Made by a program: the position numbers and the translations under genes. Shown in pieces: positions 35,202-43,924 of a stretch of DNA of 55,568 nt. The stretch lies in the NCBI GenBank assembly GCA_017533785.1, contig JAFWII010000031.1, positions 1 to 55,568 on the forward strand, in the 5' to 3' direction. This DNA comes from Erysipelotrichaceae bacterium (lineage in GTDB: Bacteria; Bacillota_I; Bacilli_A; Erysipelotrichales; Erysipelotrichaceae). A model generated the notes under the pieces. That model ran no database searches. It was not told the origin of the DNA and saw only the letters and a program-made list of their open reading frames with translations. Numbering within the stretch: the first letter of the stretch is position 1; each line of letters opens with the position of its first letter.

Positions 35202-36701
35202 TTATTCCAATGGAAAACCGGAACGCTCCGGGGTTCCGAACATCCGGCTTAGCTTATCTCTGCGCTTTTCCAGTTTTTCGTCGCGGTAATTCAGACCGTC
35301 TACGGCGCCTCGGGAGAAGGCTTTTGCCAGTTCCTCGAGAGCGATGCCGTATTTGATGGAAAGTTCGGTAAAGATATCGATCGGGATCACGATACTGGTG
35401 TCTTCATCATGCATGCCGGTGTAGCGGCCGAGATTGTAGACTTCCTTCGCGATCTCGCTCGCGGTGATATCGTTCGTCCAGTGCTTGCGCATTTCCCGGC
35501 TGCGCTGAACGGCAATGCGGTTGTAGACGGAGCGCAGGACCTGTGATACCCCGAAGCCGAGCAGGAACATCATCGGCGCGGTCAGCTCCGGCGGCATGTA
35601 AGTCGCCAGCATATAGATATCGCGCCAGCCGCCGTGTTCCTCTCCCAGAAAGACAACATTAAGCAGATAGATCCCTGCATACATGAAGAAGGGCATCATG
35701 CAGACGAAAGACTCATCCAGCGTGATCCGGACATCGGTCTCGACGCTGAAAAGAAGGATAAGATTCATGATCGGACAGACCAGATGGAGCCAGAAATTCA
35801 TCCCCCCGAAAGCGAGCCAGGCACCTCTGGTGGGAAAGATCAGGAATACGGCAAAAATGAATGTCAGGGTCGTGCAGATCGCGCCGCTGTACTGGACGAG
35901 CTGGATCCAGTTTGGATAGGTAAAGCGCTTGATGCGGATACCTTCCGCAGCGAAAGGCATCGTCAAAGCGGCTGCGACCGCCGCGAGCAGATTGGAATTG
36001 ACGGTAAACAGATGGAACAACTGGCTTCCGCGTTCCGGTGTGACCGCGCTCGGGTCTTCGATCAGACCGCCGGCGACCGCATACAGGCAAAGGAAGAACG
36101 TCAGTACACAGGCCGCTAATGCGACTGAACTGCGGGTGCGGTACAACGAGATCAGGTCCGCGCTTCCCTTATGCTTTTTCTCCTCTTTTTCTTCCTCTTC
36201 TTTTTCCTTTTCCGGGTTATAGCGGCGCAGGGTTCTGCCGAGGTATTTTGCTTTTGAGAAACCAAGCATGCAGTAAAAGACCGATTCCATCACGACCAGG
36301 CCGAATGCCATGGAGCTTCCGAAACCGAAGGATAGACTGAGCTTGATCTTCATGACGATCATCAGGAGATAGATGATGAAGTAGCAGCAGACAAGCAGTT
36401 TTGCCTGGCTGAACCAGAGAAAAGCCGGCTTGTCCGAGAGTTTCAGAAGCAGAGCGCAGAGATATAGAGTGCCGGCGACCGCGCCATAGCGGCCGTACCA
36501 GCCGATGTCGAAGATCTCGTAATCCCCAAGCACCGGGATCAGACTGTGCCAGGGCGTTTTGCCGGCTTTTTTCAGGATCTTCCATTTTCCGGTCAGCGAG
36601 GCTGCGCCGAGAAGAGCGCAGACCAAAAGCAGGATCCAGAAGGACAGACTGTTCCGGTCATAGGTGTGAAAGATGCGATAAAGCAGCAGTCCGATCAGCA
36701 T
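35202..36701 (-). CDS. two-part integral membrane protein (DUF5684-like plus Pr6Pr/FAR-17a-like)
   Basis: The 499-residue protein has an N-terminal membrane part (about 1-150) with WHSLIPVLGDYEIFDIGWYG, as in DUF5684 proteins. A Glu/Lys-rich linker (NPEKEKEEEEKEEKKHKG) follows. The second membrane part (about 180-380) has LFHLFTVNSNLLAA and FWLHLVCPIMNL, recalling the bacterial Pr6Pr/FAR-17a-like family. The C-terminal tail is soluble and charged. Function unknown. The first in-frame ATG (36710) overlaps a TAGAAT box, so I start at 36701, 7 bases beyond it; there is no ribosome-binding site. Confidence 0.65.
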   Translation of the reverse strand: MLIGLLLYRIFHTYDRNSLSFWILLLVCALLGAASLTGKWKILKKAGKTPWHSLIPVLGDYEIFDIGWYGRYGAVAGTLYLCALLLKLSDKPAFLWFSQAKLLVCCYFIIYLLMIVMKIKLSLSFGFGSSMAFGLVVMESVFYCMLGFSKAKYLGRTLRRYNPEKEKEEEEKEEKKHKGSADLISLYRTRSSVALAACVLTFFLCLYAVAGGLIEDPSAVTPERGSQLFHLFTVNSNLLAAVAAALTMPFAAEGIRIKRFTYPNWIQLVQYSGAICTTLTFIFAVFLIFPTRGAWLAFGGMNFWLHLVCPIMNLILLFSVETDVRITLDESFVCMMPFFMYAGIYLLNVVFLGEEHGGWRDIYMLATYMPPELTAPMMFLLGFGVSQVLRSVYNRIAVQRSREMRKHWTNDITASEIAKEVYNLGRYTGMHDEDTSIVIPIDIFTELSIKYGIALEELAKAFSRGAVDGLNYRDEKLEKRRDKLSRMFGTPERSGFPLE

Positions 36702-36708
36702 TACTTCC

Positions 36709-36737
36709 ATTCTAAACTATTCGCTGCACATAGACAA
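36709..36737 (-). promoter_or_regulatory. promoter of the two-part membrane protein, leaderless configuration
   Basis: On the minus strand TTGTCT (36732-36737), a 17-bp spacer and TAGAAT (36709-36714) form a good promoter whose -10 box ends 7 bases before the ATG at 36701. Confidence 0.6.
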
Positions 36738-36751
36738 AATCAAAACCCTTT

Positions 36752-36778
36752 ACAAAAAAAGCCGATCTGTATCGGCTT
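36752..36778 (-). terminator. intrinsic terminator of the TetR gene
   Basis: On the minus strand AAGCCGAT, loop ACAG and ATCGGCTT form an 8-bp stem followed by a run of T residues (36754-36760 on the plus strand are A). Confidence 0.85.
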
Positions 36779-36805
36779 GTTGTCTATCGGGTTTGCAGTC
36801 GGGAC

Positions 36806-37366
36806 TCAGATATCGAACGGCGCGATGTTCTCGTCATAATGGTTGTACAGACGGTAGATCATCATCGCGACATTGTGGGCACTTTCCTTTTTGCCGTCTT
36901 CCTCCCATTTCAGGAAGGAGTTGAGCAGACCGCCGGCATAGGCGTAGAGTTCATACATATGCAGTTTTTTTCGCGGCAGGATATTCTTGACCATATACTC
37001 GTTTACGGCGTCGATCATTACTTCGTAAAGACCGTGCCTGTTGAGAGTCAGGAAATAGCGGGAATAACGGTCAAAATAGTTCAGCGAGAACTCGATGTGC
37101 TCAAGTTTCATGTAGATGCTTGGATCGTTGATCTCGCCGCCTTCGATCATATATCCGTTTACGATGATGTTCAGATAATCGCAGAGAGCGTCGTAAAGGT
37201 TCTCGTAATAACGGTAAAAGGACATTCGAGAGACTTTGGCGTTGCGGACGACGTCGGAGATCTTGATCTTTGAGAATTCCTTCTGCTCGAGTTCGTCTAA
37301 AATCGCGTCCCCAATGGCGATACGCGTCATGATCGTGCGATTGTTCAGATTTGTCTTGATCTTCAT
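36806..37366 (-). CDS. TetR-family transcriptional regulator
   Basis: The 186-residue protein has a TetR-type helix-turn-helix at about 14-60 (ILDELEQKEFSKIKISDVVRNAKVSRMSFYRYYENLYDAL) split here as ISDVVRNAKVSRMSFYRYY for the recognition part. Its C-terminal ligand domain is of the dihydroxyacetone-kinase-activator/TetR_C type often seen beside DegV or Dak genes. It is divergent from degV, and repeated TGTTACA/TGTAC boxes cover the space between them. A TATTGT -10 box lies 7 bases before the ATG without a ribosome-binding site. Confidence 0.88.
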   Translation of the reverse strand: MKIKTNLNNRTIMTRIAIGDAILDELEQKEFSKIKISDVVRNAKVSRMSFYRYYENLYDALCDYLNIIVNGYMIEGGEINDPSIYMKLEHIEFSLNYFDRYSRYFLTLNRHGLYEVMIDAVNEYMVKNILPRKKLHMYELYAYAGGLLNSFLKWEEDGKKESAHNVAMMIYRLYNHYDENIAPFDI

Positions 37367-37367
37367 G

Positions 37368-37421
37368 TGTTACACAATATTTGATTTTGTACTAAATGTT
37401 ACAATATCTTTCTTTTTGTAC
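37368..37421. promoter_or_regulatory. tandem operator repeats between tetR and degV
   Basis: Two 25-bp direct copies (37368-37392 and 37397-37421) match at 20 of 25 positions and begin with TGTTACA and end with TTTTGTAC or TTTTTGTAC. They cover the inferred tetR promoter (minus strand GTAACA at 37397-37402, 17 bp, TATTGT at 37374-37379), so the TetR protein probably represses itself and perhaps degV. Confidence 0.6.
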
Positions 37422-37478
37422 ATTTTACCATAGATAAGGAATTCATACAATTCTTCTAGTACTAAAGGAGGGCAAAGC

Positions 37479-38306
37479 ATGCGTATCGTTGCCGATTCAT
37501 CCTGCGATCTATATGAAATGGAAGGTCTGGATTTCCGGACTGTTCCGTTAACGATCTATACAGACGAAAGAAGTTTTCTGGATGAGCCGTCGCTCAAAGT
37601 GACGGATATGCTGGACTATCTTGAAAACTACAGAGGCAGATCCTATACTTCCTGTCCTTCGATCGATGCCTGGCATGAGGCTTTCCGCGGGGCGGACGAG
37701 ATCTTCGTGATGACCGTGACCAGTGCTCTGTCCGGTTCCTACAACAGCGCGCTGAGCGCAGCGGATATGTACCGCGAGGAGAATCCGGACGTCAAGATCT
37801 CGATCATCGATTCGCTGTCGACCGGCGGCGAGGAGATCGTACTTCTTCTGAAACTGGCGGAACTCGTCAATTCCGGCGCAGATTTCGAGACCGTCGACCG
37901 GCAGATCCGCGAATACCAGAAACACACAAGGCTCTTCTTTGCCTTCATCTCCCTGCATAATCTGACCCAGAACGGCCGTGTCAACAAGACAGTCGCAGCG
38001 GCTTTGAGCGTGCTGCGCATCAGCGTTACCGGTACCGCCAGCGAAGAGGGAAAGATCAGTGTGACCGGTAAGGCCAGAGGCGAGAAAAAAGTCATCGCCA
38101 ACTTCCTTAACGATATGAAGAAAGCCGGATACGCCGGCGGCAGAGTGGTCATCACCTACACCGAGAATGAAGAAGGGGCGCAGCACATGAAGGATGCAGT
38201 CCTGCAGGAATACCCGCAGGCGGAAGTTCTGATCTATCCGACCAGAGGCCTCTGCAGCTACTATATGGAGCGCAAGGGGATCGTTGTCGCCTGCGAAACA
38301 GCCTAA
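37479..38306 (+). CDS. DegV-family fatty-acid-binding protein
   Basis: DegV proteins (FakB type) hold a fatty acid for phosphorylation by FakA, or have unknown lipid roles. The 275-residue protein has the N-terminal VADSSCDLYEMEG, the fatty-acid-site segment MTVTSALSGSYNSA (about 71-84), SIIDSLSTGGEE and the late YTENEEGAQ region. AAAGGAGGG lies 6 bases before the ATG. It is divergent from a TetR regulator and followed by a strong terminator. No fakA is in the window. Confidence 0.92.
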   Translation: MRIVADSSCDLYEMEGLDFRTVPLTIYTDERSFLDEPSLKVTDMLDYLENYRGRSYTSCPSIDAWHEAFRGADEIFVMTVTSALSGSYNSALSAADMYREENPDVKISIIDSLSTGGEEIVLLLKLAELVNSGADFETVDRQIREYQKHTRLFFAFISLHNLTQNGRVNKTVAAALSVLRISVTGTASEEGKISVTGKARGEKKVIANFLNDMKKAGYAGGRVVITYTENEEGAQHMKDAVLQEYPQAEVLIYPTRGLCSYYMERKGIVVACETA

Positions 38307-38317
38307 AGAATAAAACA

Positions 38318-38356
38318 AAAAAGACCTTTCCGGGGACAAAGCGGAAAGGTCTTTTT
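38318..38356. terminator. bidirectional terminator between degV and the ABC ATPase gene
   Basis: A 15-bp perfect stem (AAAAAGACCTTTCCG, 38318-38332, and its complement 38342-38356) with a 9-base loop and A/T runs on both sides serves both convergent genes. Confidence 0.9.
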
Positions 38357-38369
38357 GGACATATCCTGA

Positions 38370-39557
38370 TCAGTATTCGAGATTGTGATTGTCTTCCTTG
38401 GAGAAGATGTGGGCAACGTTTCCGCTGAAGTCGAGATGGATCTTCTGACCCATATGGTTCTCGATATTTCCTTCACGCGGGACGATGACGATCGCGTCCT
38501 TATCTTTGATCGTCATATGGAGGTGACAGGAGGAGCCCATCAGTTCAGTGACGTCGATCCTGCCCTCGATGCCCTTATCGGAGATATTCATGTGTTCCGG
38601 ACGGACACCGAGCGTTACTTCCTGTTCCTTTACGCCTTTTTCACGGAGGCGTTTTTGTTTCTCTTCAGAAAGCTTCACGCTGATATCATCGATCTCGACA
38701 TAGTATTCGCCGTTCTTCAGAGCCAGTCTGGCATCGAAGAAGTTCATCTGCGGGGTGCCGATGAAGCCGGCAACGAAGAGATTCGACGGATGATCGAAGA
38801 CTTCCTGCGGTGTACCGATCTGCTGGATGAAACCGTCCTTCATGACGACGATCCGGTCGCCCAGGGTCATCGCTTCGGTCTGGTCATGGGTAACGTAGAT
38901 AAACGTCGTGTTGATGCGGTTGCGGAGCTTGATGATCTCGGCACGCATCTGGTTACGCAGTTTGGCATCCAGGTTACTGAGCGGTTCGTCCATCAGGAGG
39001 ACTTTCGGATCACGGACGATGGCACGGCCGATCGCGACACGCTGTCTCTGACCGCCGGAAAGAGCTTTCGGCTTACGGTTGAGGTACTGGGAGATATCCA
39101 GGATCTCAGCTGCTTCACGGACCTTCTTGTCGATCTGATCCTTTGGGACGTTTTTGATCTTGAGAGAGTAGGCCATATTGTCGTAGACGGTCATATGCGG
39201 GTAAAGGGCATAGGACTGGAAGACCATGGCGATATCGCGGTCTTTCGGTTCTACGGAGTTGACGAGGTTTCCGTCGATGTAGAGTTCACCGCCGGAGATC
39301 TCTTCAAGACCGGCGACCATACGCAGAGTGGTGGATTTACCGCAGCCGGAAGGTCCGACCAGAACGATGAATTCCTTGTCCTTGATGTCGAGGGAGAATT
39401 CCTGAACGGCGACAACGCCCTCGTCAGTGATCTGCAGATGGTGAGTTCTGTGAGGTTTTTCCTCTTCTGTTTTCTTCTTTCCGAACAGACCTTTCTTTTC
39501 TTTTGGTTCGCTGTTCGGATATACTTTCTTGATATTCTTTAAGATTACTTCTGCCAT
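38370..39557 (-). CDS. sugar ABC transporter ATP-binding protein (MsmK/UgpC type)
   Basis: The 395-residue ATPase has Walker A GPSGCGKST, signature LSGGQRQR, Walker B VLLMDEPLSNLD and a C-terminal OB-like regulatory domain with GVRPEHM, typical of carbohydrate importers. An extra, lysine-rich stretch of about 30 residues (EKKGLFGKKKTEEEKPHRTH) sits after the first strand, where most homologues have none. It follows the two permease genes with a 5-base gap and completes a binding-protein dependent importer. Confidence 0.95.
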   Translation of the reverse strand: MAEVILKNIKKVYPNSEPKEKKGLFGKKKTEEEKPHRTHHLQITDEGVVAVQEFSLDIKDKEFIVLVGPSGCGKSTTLRMVAGLEEISGGELYIDGNLVNSVEPKDRDIAMVFQSYALYPHMTVYDNMAYSLKIKNVPKDQIDKKVREAAEILDISQYLNRKPKALSGGQRQRVAIGRAIVRDPKVLLMDEPLSNLDAKLRNQMRAEIIKLRNRINTTFIYVTHDQTEAMTLGDRIVVMKDGFIQQIGTPQEVFDHPSNLFVAGFIGTPQMNFFDARLALKNGEYYVEIDDISVKLSEEKQKRLREKGVKEQEVTLGVRPEHMNISDKGIEGRIDVTELMGSSCHLHMTIKDKDAIVIVPREGNIENHMGQKIHLDFSGNVAHIFSKEDNHNLEY

Positions 39558-39562
39558 GATAT

Positions 39563-40426
39563 TTATCCTTTCACACTGCCTGAGGTGACGCCTTTAATAA
39601 TGGATTTGGAGAGAATGATGTAGATGATCATGACCGGCAGGATCGCCATTACCATCAGCATGTAGACCTTGCCCATGTCGAATTTCGAGTAGTCTGCGCT
39701 TCGCAGGGTCGCGATCATGATCGGAACGGTCTTCTTGTCCGGCTTGTTCAGTAAGAGGGCGGGCATGAAGTAGTTGTTCCAGGAAGCGACGAAGGAGAAG
39801 ATCATCTGTACAGCGATCGCCGGTTTCATGATCGGCAGAACGATCTGATTGAAGATCTTGAATTCGCTGGAGCCGTCGATACGGGCGGCTTCTACCATGT
39901 CGATCGGCAGCGTTGCCTGCAGATACTGGCGCATGTAGAAGTAGGTCGCAGGCGCAGCGATCGAAGGAATGATCAGCAGCCATAATTTGTTGGTAAGGTT
40001 GTACTTGAAGGCCAGCTGAATGAAACCTACGGCCGAGACCTGAGAGGGGATCATCATGATCGCCAGAATGAAGAGATGAACGAAACGTTTGCCTTTGAAA
40101 TTGTAAACGTAAGTTCCGTATGCGGTCATGGCGGAGAAGTAGGTGGTAAGAAGAGCGGAGCACATCGCAACGATGAAACTGTTCTTCATGCCGACCGGGA
40201 TATTGATATCGCCGTCATGCCAGGCGTTGTATAAGTTCTTGAACAGATTGTTCTGCGGGATCAGCGTGAAACCGCTCTGCAGCTGGGCATTGGAACGCGT
40301 TGAGTTGATCAGCATCAGATAGAAGAAGAAGAGACAAAGGAAGGACAGGAAGATCAAGATCGCATAGACAACGATCCTGGAGATCAGAAGCTTGATCTCA
40401 GCTGTTTTGTTCGCATTTGATTTCAT
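39563..40426 (-). CDS. sugar ABC transporter permease (MalG type)
   Basis: The 287-residue protein has six expected membrane segments and the EAA loop (PIDMVEAARIDGSSEFKIFNQIVLPIMKP, of which EAARIDGSSEFKIF is the core) that contacts the ATPase. It ends in SIIKGVTSGSVKG, usual for MalG-type permeases. It is encoded 13 bases after the MalF-type permease. Confidence 0.95.
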   Translation of the reverse strand: MKSNANKTAEIKLLISRIVVYAILIFLSFLCLFFFYLMLINSTRSNAQLQSGFTLIPQNNLFKNLYNAWHDGDINIPVGMKNSFIVAMCSALLTTYFSAMTAYGTYVYNFKGKRFVHLFILAIMMIPSQVSAVGFIQLAFKYNLTNKLWLLIIPSIAAPATYFYMRQYLQATLPIDMVEAARIDGSSEFKIFNQIVLPIMKPAIAVQMIFSFVASWNNYFMPALLLNKPDKKTVPIMIATLRSADYSKFDMGKVYMLMVMAILPVMIIYIILSKSIIKGVTSGSVKG

Positions 40427-40439
40427 GATTCCTTTTCTC

Positions 40440-41378
40440 CTACTTATTATCGGCTCTGATCGTCCTAAAGACGAAGATGGACAGAATGGCGGTTACGATG
40501 AACAGCAGGACGGAAACTGCGCCGGCCATGCCGTAGTTCTTCGAAATGCCGAGGAACTGATTCAGATACATGATCAGAGTGGTTGAAGTGTTGTTCGGGA
40601 TGCCTTTACCGTTAGTCAAGACCTGCGGGACATCGAACATCTGGATACCGCCGATCATCGAAGTGATGAAGACGTAGATGAAGATCGGCATCAGCAGCGG
40701 CATCGTGATATTGAAGAACACCTGAGTGGAGGTCGAACCGTCGAGACGGGCGGATTCAAACATCGATTCATCGATGCCCTGAATGCCTGCCATCAGCAGG
40801 ATCGTGGTATTGCCGAACCACATCAGGAAGTTCATCAGCGCGATCAGTGTCTGTACAGTCACCTGCATTCCCAGGAAGTTGATCGGGGTACTGATCGCTC
40901 CCGAAGAGACCAGGAACTGGTTGACCGGGCCTACCTGAGAGAACAGCGAGAAGAACAACATCGCGAAACAGGAAGCCATGATCAGATTCGGCATATAAAT
41001 GACGGATTTGAAGAACTGCTGACCCTTGATGTTGAGTCTGGTACTGGTAAAGAACAGCGCCAGCATCATTGCGATCAAAAACTGCGGTACTGCGCCGAGG
41101 AGCCACAGCCAGACGGTATTGCCGAGATATTTGAAGATCGGCACATAACCGGCAGCGCCCGGCTCAAACAGTGTTTTGTAGTTCTGCAGACCGACGAATC
41201 GCGGGCCGACGACAGTCAGACCATCGCGATAGTACTCAAAGAAGCTGTTGTATACGGTCAGGATCTGCGGATACAGGGTGAAGATCGCATAGACGATGAA
41301 AAAGGGGATGATGAAGATGTAACCCCATCTGGCGTAGGATATGGACTTATTCTTTACCGCGGTATTTTGTTTTGCCAT
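40440..41378 (-). CDS. sugar ABC transporter permease (MalF type)
   Basis: The 312-residue protein has a short basic N-terminus, six membrane segments and the EAA-like loop ESARLDGSTSTQVFFNITMP. It pairs with the MalG-type permease downstream. AAAGGAG precedes the ATG. The gap from the binding-protein gene (about 110 bp) contains a strong hairpin, which would lower permease expression relative to the binding protein. Confidence 0.95.
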   Translation of the reverse strand: MAKQNTAVKNKSISYARWGYIFIIPFFIVYAIFTLYPQILTVYNSFFEYYRDGLTVVGPRFVGLQNYKTLFEPGAAGYVPIFKYLGNTVWLWLLGAVPQFLIAMMLALFFTSTRLNIKGQQFFKSVIYMPNLIMASCFAMLFFSLFSQVGPVNQFLVSSGAISTPINFLGMQVTVQTLIALMNFLMWFGNTTILLMAGIQGIDESMFESARLDGSTSTQVFFNITMPLLMPIFIYVFITSMIGGIQMFDVPQVLTNGKGIPNNTSTTLIMYLNQFLGISKNYGMAGAVSVLLFIVTAILSIFVFRTIRADNK

Positions 41379-41435
41379 ATTTTACTCCTTTGCATCTTTT
41401 CTTAAACAAATAACCAACAACGTACTTGTTTAAGA

Positions 41436-41464
41436 AACTGTGGCAGGTCAAGCCTGCCACAGTT
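41436..41464 (-). repeat. intercistronic hairpin between binding-protein and permease genes
   Basis: AACTGTGGCAGG (41436-41447) and its perfect complement (41453-41464) form a 12-bp stem with loop TCAAG; on the minus strand only TTTCTT follows. A second inverted repeat, CTTAAACAA/TTGTTTAAG (41401-41434), adjoins it. Likely a partial terminator or mRNA-stabilising element. Confidence 0.7.
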
Positions 41465-41487
41465 CGTTGATTTGTTTTTAGACCTGA

Positions 41488-42834
41488 TTATTCGACAGTT
41501 ACGCTCGGATAAGTTGTCCGGATGTAATCCTTGAAGTTATTGATCGCTGTGTCTCTGTCAACTTCACCGTCCAGGTACTGCTGGAAGTAAGTCTGTAAGC
41601 CTTCGTTGCAGAGCTGGTCGTAAGCGGTGACGTTCTGGAACTTAATGTTCTTGGCGAGTTCGGCGAAGACTGCAGTGTCGTTCTGACCGCCTAAGAATGC
41701 GTTACCGTAAGAAGCATCAGCAGCAAACTTGTTGTTGACCTTCTGGTTGTTGGAGAACTGCATCTTTTCGGAAACCAGTTTGGAGCATACTTCTTCGTTA
41801 TTGATGAAGGTGTTCATGATGTCTGCGACCATTGTCGGGTTATCTGTACCGGTAGCAGCCAGCATCCATGTGCCACCCCAGAAGTGAGCCTGCGGGCCCT
41901 GGCAGATCGCCCAGTCACCGAAGCATCCCTTTTCAGCATCCTGCGCGTTGCCCATGCAGAAGTTGAAGTACCAAGCCGGTCCAACGAAGCACATCGTCTT
42001 ACCTGTAGCGAACATTTCGGAAGTTGCTTCATCGCCCCAGAGGTTGGATGTATAAGCTGTGTAGCCGTTCTCTGCATAGTTAGCAGACTGGTCCATCCAA
42101 GCTTCGATAGCAGCATCGATATTCAGCTTGCCGTCTTTGACCCACGGAGAAGTGGTGTTGTTGGAGTAGATTCTGAATGTTGCGTTGGTGGTGTTGATCA
42201 TGTAGTAGCCCTTTTCCTTAGCTTGGGCAGCTACAGCATCGAATTTTTCCCAACTGTCGATCGCAGCCTGTACTTCTGCCGGATCATCTGTACCTAAGAC
42301 ATCCTTCGCGATGGAACGTCTGTAGATGATAGCGGACGGGCAGCACTGGAAGGATACGCCCTTGACGACGCCGTTGGCATCGGAAGCAGCTTCAACAGTG
42401 TACTTATATGTGTTGGAGAAATCAGTGACGCCGATGGACTTGACATCCATTGTTGCATCGGAGTTGGTGTACTTGATGATGTAGTCTGCTTCAGCGAGGA
42501 AGAGGTCGACTTTTTCATCAGCAGCAGCGTTTGCCTGATTCAGCAGGGCAGCATCCAGAGCATCCTGGTAAGCACCGCCGTCAGACGGATATGTCGTACG
42601 CTTGATGGTGACGTCGCCTTTCTTAAGGGTGTACTCGTCGACGATTTCGTCAGCATAGTATTCGCCTAAGAACTCCCAGAATTCGGTGTTCCATGTCCAG
42701 ATGTTGAGGACGGAACCTTCAGCAGCAGTGGTTTCTTCGGTCGGTGCCGGAGCCGGTTCAGGCTTGTTGGAGTTACATCCAGCGAGAGCCATGACCATCA
42801 GCACAGCCAACAGAACGGTTAATAGCTTTTTCAT
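41488..42834 (-). CDS. sugar ABC transporter substrate-binding lipoprotein
   Basis: The 448-residue protein begins with a lipoprotein signal peptide (MKKLLTVLLAVLMVMALAGC, lipobox LAGC with Cys20), a PAPAPTEETTAAEG spacer and then a family 1 solute-binding domain (VLNIWTWNTEFWEFL). Several Trp and aromatic residues (WYFNF, HFWGGTW) suit carbohydrate binding. AGGAGGAAAA precedes the ATG. It lies between the LacI regulator and the permeases. Its ligand is probably a beta-gluco-oligosaccharide, judged only from the GH94 genes beside it. Confidence 0.94.
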   Translation of the reverse strand: MKKLLTVLLAVLMVMALAGCNSNKPEPAPAPTEETTAAEGSVLNIWTWNTEFWEFLGEYYADEIVDEYTLKKGDVTIKRTTYPSDGGAYQDALDAALLNQANAAADEKVDLFLAEADYIIKYTNSDATMDVKSIGVTDFSNTYKYTVEAASDANGVVKGVSFQCCPSAIIYRRSIAKDVLGTDDPAEVQAAIDSWEKFDAVAAQAKEKGYYMINTTNATFRIYSNNTTSPWVKDGKLNIDAAIEAWMDQSANYAENGYTAYTSNLWGDEATSEMFATGKTMCFVGPAWYFNFCMGNAQDAEKGCFGDWAICQGPQAHFWGGTWMLAATGTDNPTMVADIMNTFINNEEVCSKLVSEKMQFSNNQKVNNKFAADASYGNAFLGGQNDTAVFAELAKNIKFQNVTAYDQLCNEGLQTYFQQYLDGEVDRDTAINNFKDYIRTTYPSVTVE

Positions 42835-42875
42835 TGTTTTCCTCCTATTTGCTATTTGTGTATGGTTTGCCTTGC

Positions 42876-42903
42876 AAACGTTTAACCGGATGTTCCGGTT
42901 AAA
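42876..42903. promoter_or_regulatory. LacI-type operator and hairpin upstream of the binding-protein gene
   Basis: AAACGTTT (42876-42883), a palindrome with central CG as in LacI-family operators, touches the 10-bp inverted repeat TTTAACCGGA/TCCGGTTAAA (42881-42890, 42894-42903) that follows the lacI stop codon. GTTTGC/GCAAAC forms another small repeat beside it. The larger hairpin could end lacI transcription, though it has no T-run. Confidence 0.55.
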
Positions 42904-42905
42904 AC

Positions 42906-43904
42906 CTAGATCTGAGCGACGGTGTTGCCGGGGAAGAGACTGCCGCTTACGATCGAACAGTCATTGGAGTAACTGTTTCCTTCGATCGCGTCGATCAGTT
43001 TCCGGCAGGCGATCGTGCCGAGCGACGTCGTATCCTGTGCGTAGGTCGTCAGCCCGTAGATCTTAGCCGTCTGGATCCCGTCATAGCCGATGACGGAGAT
43101 GTCGTTGGGGATCGAGAGTCCGGCTTCGAAGATCGCCTTGCGGCCTCCGAAGTAGGAGTAGTCGTCCGGGAAGATGATGCAGGTCGGCGGTTCTTTCAGG
43201 CTGAGCAGCTGTTTTGTTGCCGCTTCCGCTACATCGATATCGTGGAACTGTCCGGCAATGACGTATTCATTGCGGATCGGGATGTTGGCAGAGTAGAGTG
43301 AGTCGTAATAGCCCATCAGGCGTTTCTTGGTGACCTCGGTATCGTCGCCGTAGATGTAGGCGATCCGGGTATGCCCCCTGGAGATCGCATAGTTCGTGAG
43401 CTCCTGCAGGCCTTTGGTATTGTCAGAGATCACCGACGGGCAGTCAGGGTAGGTATAGTCGATCGTGACTGCCGGGATACCGGATGTCGCGAGTTCTTCG
43501 ATCTGGGGATCGGTGAAGTCCGCGCAGATGATCGCGACGCCGTCGAAGCTGCGGTAGATGCAGTGCTTTAAATAGGATGACTGCATGCCGCCGACGGTCC
43601 GGTTGATGAAGGTGATGTCGTAACCTTTATCTTCCGCGTGGGATTTAAAGCTTTCAAGGATCTTGGAGAAGTATTCGTGTGCCAGTCCCGCTTCCTTCTG
43701 GTCGATGAACAGGACTCCGATATTGTATGTACGGTTTGTTTTGAGCGCCCGGGCGGAAGCATTGGACAGATAACCCATTTCCTCCGCGATGCGGCGGATC
43801 TTATCACGGGTGCTTTTTCCGATGTCTTCTTTGCCGTTCAGCGCCTTGGATACAGTAGCGACTGAGACGTTGCATTTTTCTGCTATGTCTTTCAGGGATA
43901 CCAT
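42906..43904 (-). CDS. LacI-family transcriptional regulator of the beta-glucan locus
   Basis: The 332-residue protein has the N-terminal LacI helix-turn-helix (VSLKDIAEKCNVSVATVSKALNG, core NVSVATVSKALNG), hinge helix SNASARALKTN and a periplasmic-binding-like sugar-sensing domain (YNIGVLF, GVAIICADF, ISVIGYDG). It sits between the transporter genes (same strand) and the divergent GH94 genes, with matching operator sequences on both sides, so it most likely controls both and itself. Confidence 0.93.
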   Translation of the reverse strand: MVSLKDIAEKCNVSVATVSKALNGKEDIGKSTRDKIRRIAEEMGYLSNASARALKTNRTYNIGVLFIDQKEAGLAHEYFSKILESFKSHAEDKGYDITFINRTVGGMQSSYLKHCIYRSFDGVAIICADFTDPQIEELATSGIPAVTIDYTYPDCPSVISDNTKGLQELTNYAISRGHTRIAYIYGDDTEVTKKRLMGYYDSLYSANIPIRNEYVIAGQFHDIDVAEAATKQLLSLKEPPTCIIFPDDYSYFGGRKAIFEAGLSIPNDISVIGYDGIQTAKIYGLTTYAQDTTSLGTIACRKLIDAIEGNSYSNDCSIVSGSLFPGNTVAQI

Positions 43905-43924
43905 ATTGTCGATTCCTACTTAAT

